From Sphaerulina vaccinii (Eukaryota > Ascomycota > Dothideomycetes > Mycosphaerellales > Mycosphaerellaceae), in contig JAKUDP010000002.1 of NCBI GenBank assembly GCA_022570795.1, positions 806,001 through 870,000 on the forward strand: DNA of 64,000 bases, read 5' to 3'. The notes under the pieces were generated by a model that worked only from the letters and a program-made list of their open reading frames with translations, made no database searches and had not been told where the DNA came from. Shown one piece after another: positions 58,404 through 64,000 of this stretch. Each line of letters starts with the position of its first letter. Within the stretch, counting starts at the first letter, position 1. The position numbers and the translations under genes are program-made.

Positions 58404-59509
58404 ATGTTCCTCGAAAACATACCACAGCTGAAAGCTCACATCGTCGTGGGCGGAGAGTACCGCGCTGAGTACGACGATGAGGACACCTTTCCCTCTCAGA
58501 CCGAGAAGTCGAAGTATGTTGAAGCTATCGCGGGATCCACCTTCGAAGTGCATGTCACCACCAATGCGCAGATGGCGGCAGATCCTCGAGACTGTGTTTG
58601 CGCCTCCGTATATCTCGACGGCCAGTATGTGTCGGGCGCCATCATCAATACAGGCGATCGCTATTCCAAGCAGTCGACCAAAATTGTTGGAGCTCAGAAA
58701 AACACAGCCCAAGGCTCCACGTTGGAGAGATTCAAGTTTGCAGAGCTGCGTACAAGTAAGCGGATAGCAGGACTACAACTATGTGTACATGCTGATATGT
58801 TCCAGCCGATGGCTCTGTGGACAAGCTGAAGATTGCAGACTACAAGAAACTGGGGGAGGTGGAGGTCAAGTGCCAATGGGTCCGCCACCAAGGTTTCACA
58901 GACTCTTGCAGCCATTCCTACAAGTCTGCCGTTGAGTCAAGTGTGCCCGAGAAGTGCTTGAAAGGCCGGGCCATATCGAGTCATGCCACGTGAGTCTTCT
59001 TTATTGCCTCCACGCCAAGTGCACCGAGAGGCCTGTTGTTGACACGTACTAGGGTTGGCCCAGCAGAGACTCGTCGACACAAGGTCAGCTTCGCACAGAT
59101 GTCGAGTCCCTACGGATATAAAGCTATCGCTACCTTCACGTTCAAGTACCGATCACGCAGTACGTCTCTCTGCAATTTTGTGGCTACCATAACGCTGACC
59201 TCTACTTCAGGAGATCTCCAGATCGAGGGTGTCATCCCAAGGAGTCCATCTCCAATGCCCCTCGAAGAACGCGACCCAAACACCCTCTCGCTCGAAGAAT
59301 CTCGAGAACTCAATCGACGATTACTCCAACGCGAGCAAGAGCAAGTCGAAATCAAGAAGGAAGGCAAGAAGAAGCGAGCGCGCTCACCCACATTCGGCGG
59401 TGATAGCGATGTCGAGGAGGTCTCCATTACTGGCGAAGGCCCTTCCAGGAAACGCAGCCGCCCTTCTACAGATTCCGGCATCGAAATTGTGGACCTCACG
59501 GATGACTAG
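58404..59509 (+). CDS. DUF7918-type protein with NLS and C-terminal SUMO-interaction-like motif
   Basis: Four exons: 58404-58755, 58806-58989, 59053-59159, 59211-59509 (313 aa). Introns of 50, 63 and 51 bp with GTAAGC, GTGAGT and GTACGT donors; all phases agree. The N-terminal ~210 residues show the pattern of the fungal DUF7918 family: 'EYDDEDTF' then 'SKYVEAIAGSTFEVHVTTN', 'CVCASVYLDGQYV', and later 'FKYRSRGDLQIEGVIP'. The C-terminal tail is charged, with 'KKEGKKKRARSP' as a likely nuclear import signal, 'GPSRKRSRP' as a second basic cluster and 'IEIVDLTDD' at the end, a textbook hydrophobic-acidic SIM. The family has no known function. Family call is from memory of its pattern; exon structure is well supported. 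Confidence 0.65.
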
Positions 59510-60331
59510 GCGACCGCACTGAGACTCATGTCGATGTTTGTTTGTTTTCTTTCCAATCAGAGATACCCAGGATTTGCTATCAACTTTTCTCGAGGCGCAC
59601 AAGGCGGTCAGGGAAGAGTTCAGGACGAGGAGAACGCCTACCAGCTCCTGCAGTGGATTGCAAGGAGAGAGGAGCAGCGGCGCGATTGGCGCGCGGTAAA
59701 CATAACGCAAAAGCACCCAACAGGCTTCCATACACCATCGACTCAACTTCCTGCTTCACTGACATCCTGACCGACCAAAGCTCACGACAGCCAGATCCAT
59801 CAATACCAAGTCGCTACTTGCCCTGCACAGCCGCATCTTCGCACATCCTCATCTACTTGCACTGCCCATAAGTCGGTAACTCTTCTGCAAGCACAGCAAA
59901 TTCGGGCCCGAAAACGACCTTGATCCAAGCCTGCGGTTGGGACGGTGGCACAACAAGCGTTTGCAACGAAGTGCTTGATTGCTCGAAGCTGCCTTGCACT
60001 GAGAAGTATCTAGCCAACTTGAAGCAACTGTTGAGTGCTAATGCAATTGTCTGCAAGTTGGCGCGCGCTTCGATGCGGCCTCGAACTTTAGTGCGTCGCG
60101 AAGGATTCTCGCATACAGCGCGTCCATATTCAGCTGCGGCACAGCAGTAAGGCGCAGCACTATGTTTCACCGGTATGCAGATACAAAGATGGAGGCAGTA
60201 CAAGATGCCAGCTCTCTGCGCAAGAGTATGAGCAGCAGAGAAGTCCAATTCACCACAAACAACCCTTAGCATTCGTACCACAGCCCCAAGGTACTTTACA
60301 CACCACAAGTCAACAGCCACAACATCACACA
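59510..60331. other. Intergenic region
   Basis: About 820 bp with several overlapping frames on both strands. The longest is a 162-codon minus frame (59853-60341), which overlaps the start of the next plus-strand gene. A 21-bp stretch at 59862-59882 is an inverted near-copy of 60614-60634. Confidence 0.4.
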
Positions 60332-60685
60332 ATGGCACCACTCCCCCTCAACACTCTCACCAAACGAATGTCAGACGACGACTACCACACCTATCGCGTC
60401 GTCATCCTAATCGTCGCGATCATCCTATTCATCATTTCCATCACCGGAAGTATCTATTCTTACCGTTGGCGAACCAACATGCAAGCACAACGCCGAGCGA
60501 AGGGCTGTCACTGTTATGATGATCTGAGTCCTTGCTGCAGTCCTTGGTGGTCTTGGGGAGGAGGGAGATGTAGTTGCGAGCTTGCTGCGAAGGGAAATGC
60601 TCAACAGGGTATGGAGTTGCCGACTTATGGGCAGAGTAATATGATGTATGGTGTGAGGGCAGAGGCCGGTGGGCAGGTGAAGTAG
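60332..60685 (+). CDS. Small single-pass Cys-rich membrane protein
   Basis: 117 aa, single exon, ATG in context cacaATGgc. A polar N-terminus of ~20 residues precedes one hydrophobic helix ('VVILIVAIILFIISITGSIYSY'), then a basic 'RWRTNMQAQRRAKG' and a Cys-rich stretch with C-x-C and C-C pairs ('CHCYDDLSPCC', 'CSC'). By the positive-inside rule, the C-terminal part should face the cytosol. It ends with 'MELPTYGQSNMMYG', a Pro-Thr-Tyr tail. No known family; similar small proteins are common in fungi. A truncated minus-strand frame nearby encodes the same 'ELPTYGQ'. Confidence 0.5.
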   Translation: MAPLPLNTLTKRMSDDDYHTYRVVILIVAIILFIISITGSIYSYRWRTNMQAQRRAKGCHCYDDLSPCCSPWWSWGGGRCSCELAAKGNAQQGMELPTYGQSNMMYGVRAEAGGQVK

Positions 60686-60947
60686 GGGTGGATCGTCGCG
60701 AGGGAGCTGAGGGGAGAAGTGGCCTGCATGCTGCATGGACGTTCTGCGACTTGAATGTCAGTGTGGTCAGCAACGGGACAAGTCGACGTAGGCTTTGTGT
60801 AGAGCTATGCGGATGACAACCTGAACCTATTCGTTGTCCAGCAGCTTTTGTGCGCCATTCTTATCGTTGTAGTGGACTTATGATCTCATCTAAGTGTTTC
60901 CATCCTGCTCTGATATCTCTCCTCATAGGGTATGTAATGCTCTTCGT

Positions 60948-61854
60948 CTAAAAGCCATGGAACGCGACCCTCTTCTCAATCGGCTCCTCGCTCTTCGTAG
61001 GCAGATCTTCTCTCGCACCTGCAGCTGGCTCACCAAACACGAGTTGTGCCTTGTTAGACCACTCAAGAGGGATATTGAACGCCTCAGCGGCCTTTTGCTC
61101 AAACAACGGGTTGTAATGCTGCAAGTTTGCGCCTAGTCCTTCGGCCTCGAGGGCAGTCCAGAGCTCGTATTGGTGCATAGCTGAGGTATGTTCGCTCCAC
61201 TGTGGGAATTTGTCGGCGTATATGGCGAACTTGGACTGCAGAGCTTTGATGGGCTCTGGGTCCTCGTAGAAGAGGATCTGTTGGGATAAGGTGTTAGCGT
61301 GCAGAACTACGGGTGAGGTATGAGGTGAGCCTTACTGTTCCGTAGGCATTCTGGAAGCCCTTCAGTCGGCCGGCTGTATGGTCCCACTGCTCAGCTGGGA
61401 CGATGGCCTTCAGTACATCCTCGACAATGCCCCAGAACTGGTCATGCTTCTCCTTGACGAGCACAACAAGACGGGAAGACTGCGAGTTGAAGCTCGAAGG
61501 CACGTCCTTGATGGCCTGAGTGACAATCTCCTTGAGTCTATCGTCAGAGATGGTAGACTTCTTGGTGAGGTTGTAGATAGTGCGTCGGTTCTTGACAGCC
61601 TCGCTGAAGGTGAGCTTGCTGGCCATGGTTGCTGAGGTGCTGCTGAAGTGTTTCGAGGTTGGTATAGAGGAGGATGTAGGAAGGAAGGCCTTTTGTATGC
61701 TAGGACTAGCTTTCAGGAACGGAAGTCTCGTAAGTAGTGGGGCAGCACGATGCATTGCGTCTTCGCCGTGCGGGTCGAGGAGCGATATATATGCTATCAG
61801 CACGGCAATTATTGCAAACACAGCGCCGAGAGCTTTAGCTGATCGATCACGCAT
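60948..61854 (-). CDS. Fungal nitroreductase (HBN1/FRM2-like)
   Basis: Two exons on the minus strand: 61854-61336 and 61277-60948; the 58-bp intron (GTAAGG...AACAG) joins 'FQNAYGT' to 'ILFYEDPEPI' in frame. From 'MASKLTFSEAV' (61626) the protein is 206 aa, the usual length. Family features: 'VKNRRTIYNL' near the start (FMN contacts), 'SSFNSQSSRLVVLV', 'GTILFYEDP', 'WSEHTSAMHQYELWTALEAEGLGANLQHYNP' and 'WSNKAQLVFGEP'. These FMN enzymes reduce nitro compounds; yeast relatives affect lipid signalling and oxidative stress. The frame extends 76 codons upstream to ATG 61854 with a hydrophobic helix and then a Ser/Thr-rich 'SKHFSSTSAT', a possible mitochondrial leader or merely the 5' UTR. Confidence 0.85.
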
Positions 61855-62391
61855 GTCTCATCGGAAAGCCATTGTCATCGAAAGCCGAGCTGAGGTCGGC
61901 GCCGTGGAACCGATCGTGACAGCACTGGCATGGTGGTACGCGTATCAAAAAAAAGGTGTTGCTGAAGCAATGCTGACATAAAATCCTGCTGCCAAATTCA
62001 CTTGCGGAAGTCCGCCGCTGTTACGCTAACCATATCAGGCTATTTAAGAGCATATCGCCGAAAAGCCCTTTCTTCTTCCATTCGGCGTCGACATCTCACG
62101 TCTTCTCCTGCTTACATCGCACAACATCTTCGCAGGATGGCTAACATTTCACTTCTCCGACTACACCTCATCAGCCCTAAAGCACTACCTGGCAGACCAC
62201 GTTCACTTTCTTTTGTCTCAAGCAGTTGCGAGCTTTCCGAGCCTCAGACGGTCGCGAGTTCAGCTCGAGACGAATTGACAATGACGAGCACGCTCTGGTA
62301 GATAAGCCCAGTGATCCAGTGGCGCCCTTGATCGCTGAGGCAGATACACATCGAAGTGGCTAAGCATTTCTAGAACCGGTACCCCTCCCCC
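61855..62391. other. Intergenic region
   Basis: About 540 bp between two minus-strand genes. A + strand frame of 99 codons (62002-62301) and neighbouring frames have some protein-like stretches but no start, intron or domain that can be supported. Confidence 0.4.
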
Positions 62392-63182
62392 TCACTCATC
62401 ACACCACGGATTCTGCATAAACACAGACTGCAATTTCGAATCAAGTCCGCCAACCTCTCCCCATATAGCAGTTCCCCACACGTCTTCAGGCTCCCTGGAC
62501 AAATCAAGTACATCCGCCCAATCCACGAAGTCGTCCTGCACCTCCACAGACGGAACCTCATAAGTGAACTCTGAAGGACCATTTAACACATTTCCCAAAG
62601 ATCCATTCACTTTCGGACCATTTTCCTCCTCTCCATTTATCCCTGCTCCATCCCAACTGCTGTAAAATTGTACTTCTGCTCTTCTAGACATGATCCCGTA
62701 CGCCAAATCTCCATCTCGCCTGGATAAGCTAGTGCTTTGCCATATTTTCCAAGAATGGAATAGTATCCATGAACGATTCCCAACGCAGTGCCATCAGAGA
62801 GATCCCCAAAGTATTGCACAAACATTCTTGACCGAGCTTGAGTTGCGTTGCTCCAGCAGACGTCTACGCAGATTCTGAAACCTGGGACACCGTGAGGATA
62901 GACTTCGCAGGGTGCGAGTTCGGCTTGTTCGATGCATGAGGTGCGTTTTCTGTAGTTTTTGATAAATTGCTGGGGACCGCAAGTCCAGGTCCACCAGTGG
63001 TTCTCTATTCGCCAGGGCCATACTGGGCCGTTGCTGAATCCTGAGGTTGGAGTTGGAGATGGGGTTGGAGTGTAGTTTTGTTCAAAAGCGGTGTTTGGGA
63101 TACAGGTTGATGATTCTTCGTACGCGTGGGTGGAAAGAGTCATGAAGCTTACAATAGCGAGAAGCTTGATGGAGTACAGCAT
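62392..63182 (-). CDS. Secreted Cys-rich protein, unknown family
   Basis: Start 'MLYSIKLLAIVSFMTLSTHA' at 63182 is a clear signal peptide (an upstream in-frame ATG at 63227 would hide it). Two exons proposed: 63182-62702 and 62642-62392, with a 59-bp intron (GTACGG...GAGCAG) giving 243 aa; without splicing the frame ends 62637 after 181 aa. After the signal come a Thr/Pro-rich stretch ('PTPSPTPT') and a domain with six or more Cys ('WTWTCGPQQF', 'TSCIEQAELAPCEVYPHG', 'FRICVDVCW'). Exon 2 would add a Cys-poor acidic tail ('FVDWADVLDLSREPEDVWG'). Size, signal and Cys content would fit an effector-like or cell-wall protein, but nothing confirms this. Confidence 0.5.
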
Positions 63183-63823
63183 GTTGTGCGTACGAGTTGC
63201 TGGTTCGTCAAGGTCACTTGTACCCAAGAAGCAGCAGACTGCGCCATGCTAGCTGTCTTAAGGACACAGTCTCCAGCAATCTCTTCACACCTTGCGTCGT
63301 TGAACGTACTTACGGTCTAAGGATAGGACCACCTAGGAGGTATGTCGATGTTACAACGACGGCCTCTCCGCTTGTAAGAATGCCATATCGAGTATGTGCC
63401 AAGTAGCGCTGCATTCCTGGCTGGAGTCGAAGTCCATACACGATCCAATCGAGTAAGTCCTGAGCACTTCAAGCAAGGTATGGGACACTAACTCGTATCT
63501 GGCGTTGTGTCACAACCTCTAGTGCTCTGGTGTATCAGGACATCGGCCGATGGTGATACCTATGCTCGTAGAAGGTAAAGACTCACTCGCTTGAGTGCCC
63601 CACTGGCAGGTGCTCTCAGCATACTTGGCAAAAGGATCCATATGCCTGTACTGCTCAGCTTCTTCCAACCGGAGGATCGAGCTGTGTCAGACTGACTGCT
63701 TGGCGACTCTGCAGCCTTCTGATAAGTTTCCAGTAGCTAACGCAGGACAGTTTCGAATGATAAGTTCGAAAACCAGATAGCCATCACAAGATAGCTTCGG
63801 GTACTCCCAAATTACGCAGCACA
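63183..63823. other. Divergent promoter region
   Basis: About 640 bp between the secreted-protein gene and the last gene of the window, presumably with both promoters. No convincing frame, repeat or RNA gene. Confidence 0.5.
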
Positions 63824-64000
63824 ATGGACATCACCGCCCTACCGCCTCATGCTTCCCGTGCGTATTGTTCTCACGCCTCGTTCACAACGTGACACTAAGT
63901 TATAAGCAGCAGCAGCTTCCGACCTCGACAGTGTCTATGCACCATCACAAATCCACTTCGACAGCCGCATAAAAGAGAATCTTGAACTTGCGGCGTACAA
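63824..64000 (+). CDS. Start of an unidentified gene (3' end outside window)
   Basis: ATG at 63824 in context acaATGga. Exon 1 63824-63857 gives 'MDITALPPHAS'; a 52-bp intron (63858-63909, GTGCGT...AGCAG) leads to exon 2, which reads 'AASDLDSVYAPSQIHFDSR' and stays open to the window edge. Only ~41 residues are visible, too few for a family call. Introns placed directly after a short first exon are common in fungal genes. Confidence 0.5.

Noticed and set aside
59853..60341. 162-codon minus-strand frame as a gene
   Set aside because: It overlaps the start of the plus-strand membrane-protein gene and has no domain; only its ELPTYGQ end is notable and is reported as a finding.
62002..62363. Small + strand gene between the nitroreductase and secreted-protein genes
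   Set aside because: Protein-like stretches occur in three frames in turn, but no start or GT-AG pair joins them convincingly.

Overview
The window comes from a filamentous ascomycete (Pezizomycotina), most likely a Dothideomycete. Genes have ATG starts and short GT-AG introns (50-107 bp), and several belong to typical ascomycete families (DUF7918-type protein, Dal5-type MFS carrier, purine nucleoside permease, REX4-like exonuclease). A 38.6-kb block shows classic repeat-induced point mutation (RIP): CpA/TpG is nearly gone, TpA (especially CTAG and TATA) is in great excess, and CpG survives.

Layout. (1) 1-168: 3' end of a class III aminotransferase-like gene, followed by about 330 bp of ordinary intergenic DNA. 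(2) 498-39083: a RIP-mutated nest of mobile elements. The outermost layer looks like one ~10-kb DNA transposon with terminal inverted repeats (gtctaagggcc... at both ends). It carries three + strand genes: a RecQ-type helicase, a second long ORF (possibly DUF6589-like) and an unrecognised third ORF. A Ty3/Gypsy chromovirus (3932-25713, minus strand, ~15 kb net, LTRs of only ~130 bp, target duplication taagc) sits in the helicase tail. A Ty1/Copia element (11604-18390, plus strand, target duplication tatcc) sits inside the Gypsy integrase. A second Copia of the same family (27985-34773, minus strand, target duplication aatat) splits the second transposon ORF. RIP has left reading frames largely intact while filling them with TAG/TAA codons and removing ATG codons. 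(3) 39.1-64.0 kb: ordinary gene-rich DNA with about 14 genes.

The gene-rich side encodes: a DEDDh RNA exonuclease with an RGG tail; a SnoaL/NTF2-like protein; a C2H2 zinc-finger regulator; a four-helix MARVEL-like membrane protein; a GRAM-TBC-EF-hand Rab GAP; a Dal5-type MFS transporter; a short-chain dehydrogenase; an unknown minus-strand protein; a glutathione S-transferase; a secreted purine nucleoside permease-type protein; a DUF7918-type nuclear protein ending in a SUMO-interaction-like motif; a small single-helix Cys-rich protein; an HBN1/FRM2-type nitroreductase; a secreted Cys-rich protein; and the start of one further gene. Carrier, SDR, GST, permease and nitroreductase together suggest a nutrient-uptake and detoxification neighbourhood, but nothing shows that they form a pathway.

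Most notable: the helicase-bearing TIR transposon, the oversized Gypsy with more than 5 kb of extra coding sequence downstream of its chromodomain, and an antisense ORF conserved between pol and the 3' LTR in both Copia copies.
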